NCBI GenBank assembly: GCA_003427395.1
Contig: BFEA01001105.1
Span: forward strand, 75,170-139,169
Reading direction: 5' to 3'
Source: Chara braunii
Taxonomy: Eukaryota; Streptophyta; Charophyceae; Charales; Characeae
Length of the DNA: 64,000 nucleotides
The position numbers and the translations under genes are program-made. Positions 1-11,358 of the stretch are shown piece by piece. Every line of letters starts with the position of its first letter. Position 1 is the stretch's first letter. The notes under the pieces were generated by a model that did not search any database, was not told the origin of the DNA, and saw nothing but the letters and a program-made list of their open reading frames with translations.

Positions 1-130
1 GCCGCTTTGAAATTGCTCTGGCCTGTGCGAAACCCAGCACCCCAAAAACCTGCAGTGTCTTGTGTCCGGACCTCTAGGCCTTGTCCGGTGGGGTGAAAAG
101 ACACTGAAAAATCGCCCCGTTATTTTTCGA

Positions 131-186
131 GGGGCGGCCAGGACCCGATAAACGTCCTGGGCCGCCCCGTTTTTTTTTTTTTTTTT
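131..186 (+). terminator. Terminator-like GC hairpin plus T17 run
   Basis: Arms 131-144 and 154-168 (GGGGCGGCCAGGAC and its complement with one bulged base) enclose a 9-nt loop. They are followed at once by 17 T residues (170-186). In bacteria this shape would be a rho-independent terminator. In this eukaryotic context it could stop Pol III or simply be repeat structure. Function is unproven. Confidence 0.35.
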
Positions 187-347
187 ATTGCCCTAGGGGC
201 CTCCATCCAGACATAAGGACCGGACACCGGACACCGGACTGTCTAGAACCCGGTCCGGACGTCCGGACGGTAACCATGACGAAAACGCTATGTACAGCTG
301 GAAAGGCTGGGGCCACGGGGAGAGTCCGATTGGCTAGAGTCCATGTA

Positions 348-614
348 GGAAATGATGTTTCGCTCAATAGAAGAGCAGTGTCCCTTGCCGGACGGATCTT
401 TGTTGATCACTCCCACTGTGATGACAAGAGAGAATAAGACGGAGGGAGGGAGGGAGAAGAGGGACGCAAGCTCTAGATTGGCGGCATTCATGCAGGAAAG
501 GATGTTTCGCCCACAGCAAGAGCAGTATCCCTTGCTGGACGGATCTTCGTTGATCACTTCCACTTTGATGACGAGAGAGAATAAGAGGGAGGGAGGGAGG
601 TAGAAGAGGGACGC
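348..614. repeat. Two-copy tandem repeat, period about 146 bp
   Basis: Copy 1 begins at 348 and copy 2 at 494. Both run from AGGAAAKGATGTTTCGC through a GGACGGATCTT core and a GATGACRAGAGAGAATAAG segment to a GGGAGG-rich tail and AAGAGGGACGC. Scattered substitutions show an old duplication. Confidence 0.8.
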
Positions 615-622
615 CAGAGAGA

Positions 623-1750
623 TAAAAGGGCCTTTACCCGATTCAGGCCTTGTTAAAGTAAAGCAACGTGAAGGGGTATCTCGCTAGGACCCAGGAAACG
701 AGAAAATAGATCAAAGGTCAAGTTCTCTGGTCAAAGGACACATCTAAACTAAAGGAAGAAGTTAGTGCCAAGGGTCATTGCCAAAGGTCATACCTGTTCG
801 CCAGAGGATGCACATGTCATGCCTGTTCAGATAGGAGTGTGTCTGTACGTGCAGTCAGTGTGTCTATTCGTGCAAAGGAGAGTGTCTATTCACACAATAT
901 AGATGTCTGTTCAGGCAGTAAGTGCGTCTGTTCGTCCAAAGTTGTGCCTGTTCAAAAGTAAGTCAATAAACAGAGTCCCAGTCTGGTCTAAGTCTGAGAA
1001 ACCGTCCAGATCCAGACGTCCAAGTCCAGAATCCAGGCCGAAGGGCCTCAGCAGCAGCAGACCTCATTGGGACAGTACTGGGACACATGCAATGCAGGGT
1101 CTGGGACAAAGGAAGGCCTGAATGAGCCAATGCAGACCCAACGAAGAGGAGGCCAGGACTATAAAGGAAGCAGCCAGCCTCATTTCACGCCAGATCTCTA
1201 CTGGCATTCTATGCGTGGAAGTGTTGAAGCACTTGTGCGCCAGCCAGGAGGAGCAGCGCTGGAGGATGAAGATGCGCTAGATGAGGGAAGCAGACTGGGC
1301 GCTGGGAAGAGAAGCAGCCATAGCTGCCCAACGAGTTAGTAGTAGACTTAGAGGGTTAGTAGTAATCTTCTATGAGTAGCATTCAAAGTAGATCCTTGAG
1401 AGAAGAGAGTGTACATGCATAGTAGGAAGAAGGAACTGAGACAGAGAGTGTTCAGTAGAGGTTCGGCTATGGTGAATACTTACCTGATTTGGATTTGATC
1501 TGCGAAGGTGGCGCTGATGTGTAGAAGTCACATTGTTGAGTTGGATGAGAGATTCGTATTGCGCTGATGAGCGTTTGAACTCAGGAAACTGTGACACTCT
1601 TTGTAATCATATTTTTGATAATATAAGCTGCGTAACTCGGTTCTCTTCTTACCTCTTTGTCAAACGTGTGAAGACTTCAGTTCATTGTGTGTGATGATGG
1701 TGCATGTTGTGAACACTCTTGCGTGAGATGGTCTCCAGGACCCATGCAAA
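623..1750 (+). repeat. Putative Element A 5' LTR (left end unknown)
   Basis: An LTR is inferred only because a degenerate Met-tRNA primer binding site follows at 1754. The right end would be the CA at about 1747-1748. No second copy is in the window, so the left boundary and target duplication cannot be set. No coding region is seen. Repeated TGTCTRTTC and GTCCA-type words occur at 830-1030. Confidence 0.35.
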
Positions 1751-1753
1751 ATT

Positions 1754-1765
1754 TAGTATCGGAGC
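1754..1765 (+). promoter_or_regulatory. Element A primer binding site (initiator Met-tRNA), degenerate
   Basis: TAGTATCGGAGC matches the TGGTATCRGAGC primer binding site of the other elements at all but one base. Such sites pair with the 3' end of initiator Met-tRNA to prime minus-strand cDNA. The second-base change fits an ageing copy. Confidence 0.6.
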
Positions 1766-2752
1766 CGACTGCTCGTTGCACTCATAGCGCTGGCATGTTC
1801 AAGGCCGGCGAGGAGAAGCATCGAAGTGTGGTGATGGAGGACGAGTAGGAGGAAGGGAGGAGAAGAAGAGTTTGGTTAGTAGAGGGAGCAGGTCGAAGAA
1901 GAAGGGGCTATGACACTTATCTGGAGCGTGCGGAGCGTTGAGGAGCATCATCGGCGGTATCTTCAACAAGAGAGAAGCACCTCCTGCCCTTAACCTGCAT
2001 GCATGCGTGTGTCCCCTACCTTCTCTCTCTTCCCCTCTGAAGGTGACTGCTGCTGGTCTGGAGTCGAGTCTGGATCTGGATCACCAACGTGTCAGAGTTT
2101 GAGTCGTCAGAGTCTGGGTGGTCCGAATGCAGTGTGTCAGGATCTGGTCACGTCAGATTGGGGTGGTCAGCGTTCTGCAGGTAGAGGTAGAGCCATCTCT
2201 CCTATCCCTCTTGATAGGTAGGCTGTGTCAAGACTGTAAATCGGTGTAGGTAGTGGCTATGTGCCACGTCAGATCGCAAGTCCCAGGCAGTGCAAGTATG
2301 ATGATGAGCATCTACAGGACTAATTAAGTCAGAAAGAAAGAAAAATTTAAGCGAAGTACTATTGCTTGGTTGACTACGTGTAACATCTGCATCTGACCCT
2401 TCTGCGCTTTGACTCCATACCTGCATCCAAACAGCCAACGCCAGTTAGTCAAACAATAAAGCATAGAGGGGGAAGTACAGCAAGATACAGGAAACACATT
2501 GCAAGAGTCTGATCCAGGAAAACCAGACAGAAGAAAAAAAAAACAAAACGAAATCCAGTACTCCATTCGCCACAAGTCAAGACTGAGTTAGTAAAGTAAG
2601 TTTGAGTGGGATAGTGTCGTGGTGAACCGGCGGAGGACCCCCTGTGCCGATCATCATCATGGATGACTATCCCATCCAGGGACTGTTGGCCCTCTCTGTT
2701 CTAATGGGGCCTATTCTTTCCATTGGGATTTGGGAGAACCTGCACCTCTCGA
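1766..2752 (+). other. Element A leader, non-coding
   Basis: This is the stretch between the primer binding site and gag. It holds repeated GTCAGAGT-type words (2090-2170) and no convincing coding frame. It is expected to be the 5' untranslated leader of the genomic RNA. Confidence 0.4.
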
Positions 2753-4756
2753 ATGATGATGAGGTCAGGGAACATTAAGCTGGGCCCCACGCCCGAAGAA
2801 CAAAAAGAAATTGACCGCAGGTTGGCAGAGAAGAAGAAAGAGAAAGAAGCTAAGAAGAAACACAAAGAAGAAGAAGCAAAAAGGAAACCGAAGGAGAAGA
2901 TGGAGAAGGAATTAGAAGAAGAACTGAAGAGTATCCAAGAAGAAGAAGGGGAGACTTTAGAAAGACATCGTCGCCTTGACTTACCTGAGAGTAGTGATGC
3001 TGCAGCAAACCGGCTTTCAGTTGAACCGCTGGACTGGGCTGGTCAGTATTCCCACACCAGCGAACCCTTACGTGAGTCTGAAGAAGAGCGAGATGTGTTC
3101 ATTGCCAGGCTGTCCACCGTAACTGATTTGGCTGAACGAAATTTGATGTTGGAGGAGAAGAGGGCCGAACTGCATAACAAATTGCTAGCAGCCAAGAGGC
3201 AAGAATTGGAAGAAAAAAAGAGGCTGCAGGCAGAGGGGGAGAAATTGCAAAGAGCATTAGAAGGTCAGAAAGATAAACCCTTAGCAACGGAGGAACAACT
3301 TGCACTCCTCAGAGAGGCCTTCCTCAACACAAGGCAATAAATGACCTTGATGCATCAGACGCTACAGAAAGTAGAGACTCATCGGAGTGAGTTTGAAACT
3401 GTTTGGAACAACTTCCTGGAAAAATCAGCAAAGGACGTTGACCAGCATATCCAGACTTATATCAAAGCATTAGATGAACAGATCACCAAGACCTTCACTC
3501 CAGAGGTTGTAGAAAAGATTGTCAAGGGAGCTAGAGGCGGAGGAGGAGATGGCGGCGATGACGGTGATGATGACAACAAGGGGAAAGGGGATCCCGATCG
3601 GAAAGGAAAACTTCCACAGGAAGTAGGGAAGGTCAGCAAGATTAAACTCAAACTGCCATGGACATATAACGGGAAAAAGGATGAAAGTGTTCTCCACTGG
3701 ATCGCAGCAATTGAGTCATACGTATACGGGCAGCGAATCCCATATTGGGACAGGGTGCTGATGGCGAGTTCGTGCATGGGAGGCGATGCCATGAGCTTCG
3801 CAATCTCGCTGCAGAAAGAGGCAGGTTGCAACTCACTAGTAGAGTTCTCACAACAAACTAGGATTGAAGACTTCCTTAAAGTAGTTCGAGAACGATTTGA
3901 TGACAAGAACTTAGCTCGTCGCACAAAAATGTTGATCCTCAACCTCCCTGATAGGAAATGGAAGAGCACCTCCGCCCTGAAAGCAACTATGGATGAATTG
4001 TTACAATGCCCCGACCATGGCCTTACACCTGCCCAAATTTTGAACAACTTTGCACGAGCACTCCCTGATCCCCTGCGAACACAACTCTATCCCCAAGTCA
4101 AGGAAGATGGAATGACTTACGAGAAGTTCAGCAAGATCGCGATAGATTATGATGGCTTCCTCGCCGAAGCAAATTACTGCCACTACTGGAAAGATCTGCA
4201 AGCGGGAAAGAAGTGGCAAAACCGCACTATCTCAAGGTCTATACCTGGGAAGGATAGTCTCCTTCTAACCTTTGAAGAAGAAGGCGTCGAGACCATCTCA
4301 TGGGACCAGGTAGATTATGGACTCAATGAACTCAGCGGACCGGTAGCTCAGGAGGGGAGTTACGCGGCCGTTGTAGCCCGCGGGGGAGGGCGTCAAGGAA
4401 GAGGGCGTGGCCGAGGAAGAGGAGGTCGCGGCCGTGGTGGACGAGGATCAGGCACCCAGAGGGGTGGTGGCGAAGGAAGCCACTACGTGGGAGGAAGGGG
4501 AAATGGTCCCTCGCAAGGTGGCCGTGGTACTTATTCCACCTGGGGTAGAGGAAGAGGCACGTGGTATAATAAGTGGGATAAGCCATACCCACCACATCCA
4601 GGTCTACCCGAAGGGGAGCCTTGAAAGAAATTGGGAATCACAGAAAAAGTGTGGCAAGAAAGGAAAGTCGTCGACCAGTGCCTGAAATGTTGGGACCCCA
4701 ACCACATTGTCCCCTATTGCCCCGACTATAGGGGGGCAAAAGGGAACAACCATTAG
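2753..4756 (+). pseudogene. gag: Element A gag (coiled coil, capsid, RG-rich tail, CCHC knuckle), broken
   Basis: Gag would assemble the virus-like particle and bind element RNA. The chosen start is the ATG cluster at 2753, because the following RSG...TP motif matches the Element B gag start. A Lys/Glu-rich coiled coil spans about 2800-3330. The capsid-like domain spans about 3650-4200, then an Arg/Gly-rich stretch (4380-4560) and a CX2CX4HX4C knuckle (C-L-K-C...H...C, about 4682-4725). Two in-frame stops break it: TAA at 3338, followed directly by an ATG, and TGA at 4622. The final TAG is at 4754. Pol follows in the -1 frame. Dead copy likely; stop readthrough cannot be excluded. Confidence 0.85.
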
Positions 4757-7690
4757 AGGTTCCAGTTGCCTCTACCAGGGCTTCGAATGTTGAAAAATCA
4801 GAATCCTCCCATTCGAAGGCCCCAATGGCAGAGACTGAAGAGGAAGGAACCAGTCCCCATCTAGTGCACTGTCCAGAGNTGGCAAGCGTATGCATCTCTC
4901 TAGATGGATCCCTCGNTGGNGTGGGTGATGAGTTGGCCGCTCGTCGCCAAGCCTGGACTGAAATGAAAAAGAAGAAAGGACAGTTAATAATTGCAGATCT
5001 TGAAATAAACAAAGTAAGAGTAGGAGGTATGATAGACAGTAGATCTACACACAGTTACATTAGTAAGAAAGGGTTGCAAAAACTGCGCCTTGGGCTTAAG
5101 GTTACGAGATTGAATGAGCCCATTGTAAGTAAGTTAGCTAACAGTAGTGAAGTCGCCATGGATCGATACGTCGAGGGGGTTCAAGTATACTTTCGGTTCG
5201 AGGCAGAGGGGAAGGTGGAACGTGTTCTCCACTCTCTGACCTTCTTGGTGGAAGATAACTTGCCCTTTGATGTGTTGTTAGGCATGGATTGGGGTGAGGC
5301 TGCGAATGTGGATCTAAAGCTGAGGGACCATGAATGTTGGCTCCCAAGTCCGCAAGGAGGCAAAAAGAAAATTCGTCTCTATCATGAATCAGGAAAGGAA
5401 AGCAGCCTAGCTCATTGTTGCATGAGTGCCCCAGCGTTCACTCGCCATGCGAAAAGATATAACTTGTATGATCAAGTCTTCGTTGCATATGTTCGCCCAG
5501 TAAAGGAAGGGGAAAGTAAGGAAGAGGTTAAGTCCCTTGAAATTGAAAGAATATTGAAAGAGTTCGCAGATGTGGCTGAGGCCCCGAGCGGTGTAGTGGA
5601 AAGACCCATTAAGCATCGCATTGATATTGTTCCGGAGTTCACCTCCTAAGGGGCCTATCTATCGTATGTCACCCCAAGAATTGGATGAACTGCGAACCCA
5701 GCTCGATGAGCTGCTAAAGAATGGATGGATAAAACCTAGTTCCTCGCCCTATGGTGCGCCTGTGCTCTTTGTACCAAAGAAGGATGACGACGTTCGCATG
5801 TGCATAGATTATAGAAGATTGAATGATATAACAGTGAAAAATGATGAACCATTACCACGAATAGATGATTTGTTGGATCGCGTGCAGGGTTGCAAGATAT
5901 TTTCAAAGATTGATTTGAAATCAGACTACCATCTGATTGAGGTAGAACCGGAGGATCAATATAAGACTGCCTTCAGGACAAGGTATGGGCACTATGAGTT
6001 CATAGTCTTGCCCTTTGGTCTAACAAATGCCCCTGCTAATTTCCAAAGAACGATGAATGAACTTTTTCGTGAATGGCTTGACAAATTCGTTGTTATCTAT
6101 CTAGACGATATTCTGATTTTTAGCGAGGATGAAAAAGAACATATTGAGCACCTTCGACTTGTGCTAAATAAGTTGCGAGAAGCAAAACTTAAGTTAAACC
6201 CAAGGAAGTGTGAATGGGCCAAGTGTCAGGTTTTGTACTTGGGACATGTGATTGATTGAGATGGGGTCAAAACGGAAGATGCAAAAATAGCAGCAATCAG
6301 AGATTGGCCGAGCCCCCGCACTTTGACTGAGTTGAGGTCGTTCCTTGGGTTAGCCAACTACTATCGGAAGTTCGTAAAACACTTCATGGTAATGGCTGCT
6401 TCCCTTCGTAGGTTACTTAAGAAAAAAATAATTTGGAAGTGAGATTCAGATTGCATGATGTCGTTCAAGCGTCTTTCGTTGTCACAACCGACGCTAGTCA
6501 ATATGGTATAGGTGCTGTACTCCAGCAAGATGATGGACATGGATACAGACCTGTAGAGTTTATGTCGTGTCGATTGCCTAATGAGAAAGTGGCCGCTTCG
6601 ACGTATGAGAGGGAGTTGTATGCTCTTCGTGAGGCTCTCAATCATTGGCGATACTATCTTTTGGGAAGGCATTTTAAGGTATACTCCGACCATGAAACAC
6701 TTCGCTGGCTCAAAAACCAAGCTTGGATGATACCTAAGTTAACAAGGTGGGCTGCGGAGATTGACCTGTTTGATTTTGAGCTGAAGCCGGTAAAGGGTAA
6801 GTACAACGTCGTTGCTGATGCACTAAGTCGTAGATCTGATTTTTTCGGTGCCATTGTGACATATCTAGATATTGGTGCCGACTTACAAGAGAAGATTAGG
6901 AATGCGTATCCCTCTGATCCTGTCTATGACACGGTGATTAAGCGGGTGCAAGAAGTGCCAGCAGAGTTTCCCAATCACAAAATTACTCAGGGTCTATTGT
7001 TTGAAAGAACTGATGTGAATGATAGGCTATGCATACCAAATGTGGAAGAGATCAAAAGTGTGATCTTAGGGGAATGTCACGATACTGAAGGTCATTTTTG
7101 TTGGAAGAAGACCTTTGGGAATTTTTTGCGTTCCTATATCTGGCCTCGAATGAAGCCTGATTGCATTTCTTATGTGCAAGGTTGTCAAGTGTGCCAACGA
7201 AACAAGAGCACTACGCAAACTCCCCTTGGTTTGCTCAAGCCTTTGCCTATCCCGACAGGACCCAGAGACTCTGTATCTATAGACTTTATGGACACTAAAG
7301 TAAAAAGCAGGAATTAGAAAACGCAAGTGATGGTAATTGTTGATAGATTCACGAAGTATGCTGTCTTTGTAGCTTTACCTTCGGAAGCAAAGACTGACCT
7401 CGTAATTCGAGAGTTCTTTAACCACTGGGTAAAAAACTTTGGACATCCCATGACTATTGTAAGTGACAAAGATACAAGGTTCACGAGTGAACAATGGCAG
7501 CAACTAATGAATGTCTATGGCTCTAAGTTGACTATGTCATCAGGTAGACATCCTGAGACTAACGGCCAGACTGAGCAAATGAACAAAATCTTGCAGCAGA
7601 CATTGCGCATGTATATTCGTCCCGATCAGATTGACTGGATGAACATTTGCCTAAGGTTGCTAGTGCCTACAACAACTCTATACAACGGTG
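4732..7690 (+). pseudogene. pol: Element A pol (protease, RT, RNase H, partial integrase), broken
   Basis: Pol would supply protease, reverse transcriptase, RNase H and integrase. The protease lies about 4975-5350, but its active site reads DSRS instead of DS/TGA. A one-base frameshift near 5637 precedes RT (5645-6400), which keeps [13 protein letters not shown] and the catalytic YLDD. A TGA interrupts at 6257 and a deletion removes sequence near 6475, before RNase H (6480-6840, [17 protein letters not shown]). Integrase has an intact HHCC zinc site (7075-7200) and the DDE triad, with D(35)E spacing in the last pair. Further damage is a TAG at 7315, a lost base near 7640, and an abrupt end at about 7690. 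The C-terminal module and 3' LTR are missing. Confidence 0.88.
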
Positions 7691-7975
7691 TTTTCGTTAT
7701 AAGTGAAATTATTTTCATGTTCACTTTTTTTTTTAACTGTAAAATGACAGAACGAAATGAGGAAATTATAGACGAAATAATGACAAAGCAAAATAACGAC
7801 AAAGCGAAATAACGACAAAGCAAAATAAGGACGAAACAATGTTCATATATCAAAGCTTAGAAATGCGAAGTTGAAGGAATGACAAAACAATGCTCATTTA
7901 TGAAAAGTTGAAGGAAAAATTTAATGTAACAATCATGATTATACAAGTTCAAAACAATCATGCTCCCGTGTTGCC
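7691..7975. other. AT-rich insert interrupting Element A integrase
   Basis: Base composition changes sharply from Element A pol to strongly AT-rich sequence at about 7690. It includes four 16-bp tandem units and a repeated AAGTTGAAGGAAW motif (about 7870 and 7907). No terminal inverted repeat or target duplication was found, so its class is unknown. It may belong with family X copy X1 next to it. Confidence 0.45.
7774..7837. repeat. Four-copy 16-bp tandem repeat
   Basis: Units start at 7774, 7790, 7806 and 7822, with consensus RAAATAACGACAAAGC. It lies inside the AT-rich insert. Confidence 0.85.
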
Positions 7976-8748
7976 GATCTGTTATTGGCTTTCTTCCTTA
8001 GTCTAATCCAAGTTCTTGTCCACTTGCAGTCCTCTCTTCCTTCGTCTTTGTGTCCTACTGGTCTTGAGTCCCATCTTGAGACCCTTGGTCCCTGCGGTCC
8101 CGGGTCTTATCTCGGCATCCTTGATCCCGGCAGTCCCATTCTTGCCGTCCGTCTGGTCTTTCCATTCTCTCTTGCCCCCTTCTTCCGGATTCTCCTGCCG
8201 TGCACATCCTTGTCGTATACCCCGTCTCCAGGGTCGGGGATTGATTCGAGAACTAAGGGTTTCGACACCCTGACCCAAGTGCTTCGTCTAGGGCTCTGCA
8301 GAAGCAATGCCCATCTCCCACCAGCATGCTCCCAAGGAAGAATGTCGACGCTCAGGGTTGAGCGCTAGCAATGCCTCACTATGAGAGGACTCTCAAGACA
8401 AGACACACTTCCTCACGGCGAGAAGTATCGAAGACGGTAGATAAGGTAAGGAACAATGTACCTCATAATGCTGCCCCCAACCATATATTTATCACCATGT
8501 AAACATGACGTGCATGTATGATGACCTGTCGGTGCCTCGACACAACCCACAATATAATGCAGTTCCGCCTCAGCTTAAATGCCACGTCAGTGACCTCTCA
8601 TCATCCCGCGTGCACCCCTATGTCACCACATAGCCTTCCTGGTGCGGCCTCTCGACACCGGGCCACCTAACAACCCAACGCACAAGCCTTATCACTGCCT
8701 CGTCATTGATGAGGAAGCACCAACCAGCTAGCGCAGTTGCTTGAACCA
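7976..8748 (-). other. Family X copy X1: leader
   Basis: Read on the minus strand this follows the X1 primer binding site. It aligns over about 450 bp with the leader of copy X2 (20640-21107); shared blocks include GCTGCCCCCAACCA, CACAATAYAATGCAG and AGCCTTCCTGG. No gag frame could be supported, so the copy is truncated before coding sequence. Confidence 0.6.
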
Positions 8749-8760
8749 TCTCTGATACCA
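8749..8760 (-). promoter_or_regulatory. Family X copy X1 primer binding site
   Basis: The minus strand reads TGGTATCAGAGA, an initiator Met-tRNA binding site with one changed base at its end. It lies between the X1 LTR (right) and leader (left), which fixes this copy as minus-strand. Confidence 0.75.
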
Positions 8761-8763
8761 AAT

Positions 8764-9697
8764 TGCAAGGAAAATGAGCAACGACGAAATGACTGAGTTC
8801 CAGATTGCAAAATCACACTGAAAGTCGAATAGTCGAAAGTTGTCCAAAAAGCAGAAATGCGCTGATGTCACACCGAAGGAGAATCCAAGCAGCAAACTCA
8901 ATTGTCAACGAAAGCATACTCTTACCACCACCAACAATGCAATCGAAACTCTTCCTCCTATTGGCGCTCAACGCCCAGACTACGATCTTTCAGATACTCT
9001 ACTGACTTACAAAATGATGAACAACTAGTTGACGTTAGCAGCAGCAACCGGTATGCATGCAGATTTCGACCATGTTGACCTCTGCCAAGACCAGGTATGT
9101 GCCCTCACATCACCTCCCTCACTCGCCCTCTCTTGCTTACCCTCGTCTTCTCCTCCCATGGCTCTACACCAATCGAAGACCACCGCTAAACCCCACAGAA
9201 CATGTCCAAGCCCAAACCCTGCTATGGGGGCTGGACTATGGCGCTGCATTCTTGCAAGGCCCTACTTCCACTGAAGCCCGCGCGCGACTAGGTACTAACG
9301 CTAGCGCAGCAGCAAGCGAGAAGACGCTCCAGCAGCGCTGCCACATGCACTCGCAAGTGCCTCAACGTTCATGCAGTGGCAGGGTCTTTCCCAAATGGAA
9401 AGTGTTCGCCCGCTTTGCTGCTGGCCTGGGCCGCGGGTGTGCCCTCTAGCTTCGAGCTGGGCCAAAGTGTCTACACCCATGCCCATTCAGACAGTGGCCT
9501 GGGAGGGAATTGGTTAGGGATGCACAACCACCCAAGCGCAATTGGGCGGTATTCCCTGCTTCTTAGAAGAGCCTAGAAGACTCACAAATATTTTCGGTTC
9601 TCACGAGCAGGGCGGAGGTAACGAACTCGTGCGTGATAACTATCTGGCAACCACCAAGACTTACAAAATTGACGAATTCAGGCCATATTGAGATTCA
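8764..9697 (-). repeat. Family X copy X1: LTR
   Basis: On the minus strand the LTR ends CA at 8764, three bases before the primer binding site. It shares ordered blocks with X2 (21122-21880) and X3 (12574-13440): CCAACAATGCAWYC, a region near CAGGTATGTG, and a hairpin near 9386. The outer end is not defined; Element B is inserted at 9697. Confidence 0.6.
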
Positions 9698-10662
9698 TGA
9701 AATGGTATTCACCAGTTCGCAGTAGCCGATGCAGATCCCAGGGCTCGATCCCTAGTCCCCCACCTTACCTGTGTACAGCATCTGTGTCGACCCCTGGAGT
9801 TGAACCCGTGACCTGTGTATTTGTAACAGTTGGTAGACTGTCGTAGGGTCCATAGGTAGCAGGGGTTCGATCTGTAGACCTGTCGAGTAGGAGTCTTAGT
9901 CAGGTCTAGAAGTCNTAGCNGTAGATTTCCCGAAGGGTCAAGGTCGTAGCTGCTACANTCCGGAAAGGTCAAGGTCGTAGCTGCTACAATATCGAAAGGC
10001 CAAGTCTACGGCCTTCCGGAAGGTCTGAGTAGTGGCCTTTCGAAGTTGCTCATGTTTAGACTGAGGCAAGTGGGCAAATGGTAGAGTCTAGACTGAGCCA
10101 AGTGGGCAAGTGGTGGAGTCTACCCGTGCTGAGTCAGCAGTCCCAGTCCCAGTCAGTCCTAGTCCAGTCAAGCAAGTACCGCATGNGACTCTGTGCACTA
10201 CGGNCATGGGAAAGGGCCAGACCAACGAGCTGCAGAAGTATAAATCAAGAGGCAGCGCCCAGCCATTCATTCATTCCTGCGTGAGCCCTGCGGAAGCGCT
10301 GCCACATCGACTTGTGCTAGGTGGTCTGCAGTGAGCCCGAAGATGAAGTGGGCGAGAGAGAAGGAGGGTAGCCATAGCGATAGGGTAGCAGCGGCCATAG
10401 CCGCCATAGTTGAAGTTAGAGTTCAGTATGTGAGTGTGTGAGAGTGAACAGAGTATCGCGTGTGGGATATCCAGGGTGATCCCGTGTATGTGAACAGAGA
10501 GTTGTGTGGGCGATGTGCCACCACAGCCATTTGAAGTGAACTCGTATCTGAGTTGCGTTCTTGGTGGCCATATCTCTGAGTTCGAAGTGGGCGCTTGTCG
10601 CCAGTTTGCTGCGCTACTGTTTGCATGCATGTAAAGTGTGAATGAAAGCGAGTCTGATTCCA
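9698..10662 (+). repeat. Element B 5' LTR
   Basis: 965 bp, matching 19292-20256. A TATA box (TATAAAT) at 10239-10245 should mark the U3 promoter. CCTTCCGGAAGG palindromes and two GTCAAGGTCGTAGCTGCTAC repeats lie at about 9940-10020. A tRNA-like GGTTCGATC word is at about 9865. Confidence 0.93.
10239..10245 (+). promoter_or_regulatory. TATA box of Element B 5' LTR
   Basis: TATAAAT is kept in the 3' LTR (19833-19839) and, reversed, in the solo LTR (about 45682-45689). Transcription should start about 30 bp downstream. Confidence 0.65.
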
Positions 10663-10663
10663 T

Positions 10664-10675
10664 TGGTATCGGAGC
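10664..10675 (+). promoter_or_regulatory. Element B primer binding site
   Basis: TGGTATCGGAGC starts two bases after the 5' LTR and is complementary to the initiator Met-tRNA 3' end except for one base. Confidence 0.85.
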
Positions 10676-10929
10676 TGGTACCCGCTATTCCACGCGCGCC
10701 GTGCCGTTGTGTGTCGTAGGGTGAGGACGCGCCATAGCCGAAGTTGCCAACGGAGGAGAAGTCCGCCATAGTGGACCCGGAGGTTGAAGAACCCGCCGCA
10801 CACACCTGCAGAGAAGGCCACGACGAAGAAGAAGACAGAGAGAGAGGGAGAGAGAGAGAGAGAGGAGAGAGAAAGGTTGAGCGATAGAAGATTGGCTTAC
10901 CACGTACCTGCGTTGAAGGCATCGCTACG

Positions 10930-10932
<3 letters not shown>

Positions 10933-11014
<82 letters not shown>
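10933..11014. repeat. (GA)n microsatellite running into assembly gap
   Basis: At least 40 GA units run directly into the N block at 11015, so the true length is unknown. Confidence 0.95.
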
Positions 11015-11358
11015 NNNNNNNNNNNNNNNNNNNNNNNNNNNNNNNNNNNNNNNNNNNNNNNNNNNNNNNNNNNNNNNNNNNNNNNNNNNNNNNNNNNNNN
11101 NNNNNNNNNNNNNNNNNNNNNNNNNNNNNNNNNNAGAGAAATGAAGGAGGGTGAAAGAGAGGACAGAGGAGGAGACTGAGGAAGGTGAAAGAAGCCATAG
11201 CCGAGGAGGAGAAGGAAGAGGCAATAAAAAAAATTAAAAAATAAAAATAGAAAGAGAGAAAGAAGACAGCAGGGGTGAAGAAAAAGGAGGCGAGGAAGGA
11301 GAAAGGAAGGAGAAGGGTGGTGAGGAAGGAGAAGCCGGCAGCCATAGCCGACCGGAAG

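Larger units (their letters stand above)
1..622. other. GC-rich intergenic flank
   Basis: No gene was recognised. The stretch is rich in CCGGAC-type words (about 190-275), holds a long GC hairpin followed by a T run (131-186) and a two-copy tandem repeat (348-614). It may be the upstream flank or the start of the Element A 5' LTR. The short open frames here are repeat-driven. Confidence 0.4.

Noticed and set aside
9025-9576. Several 60-130 codon frames in the X1 LTR
   Set aside because: They overlap on both strands and are not kept in the homologous X2 LTR.
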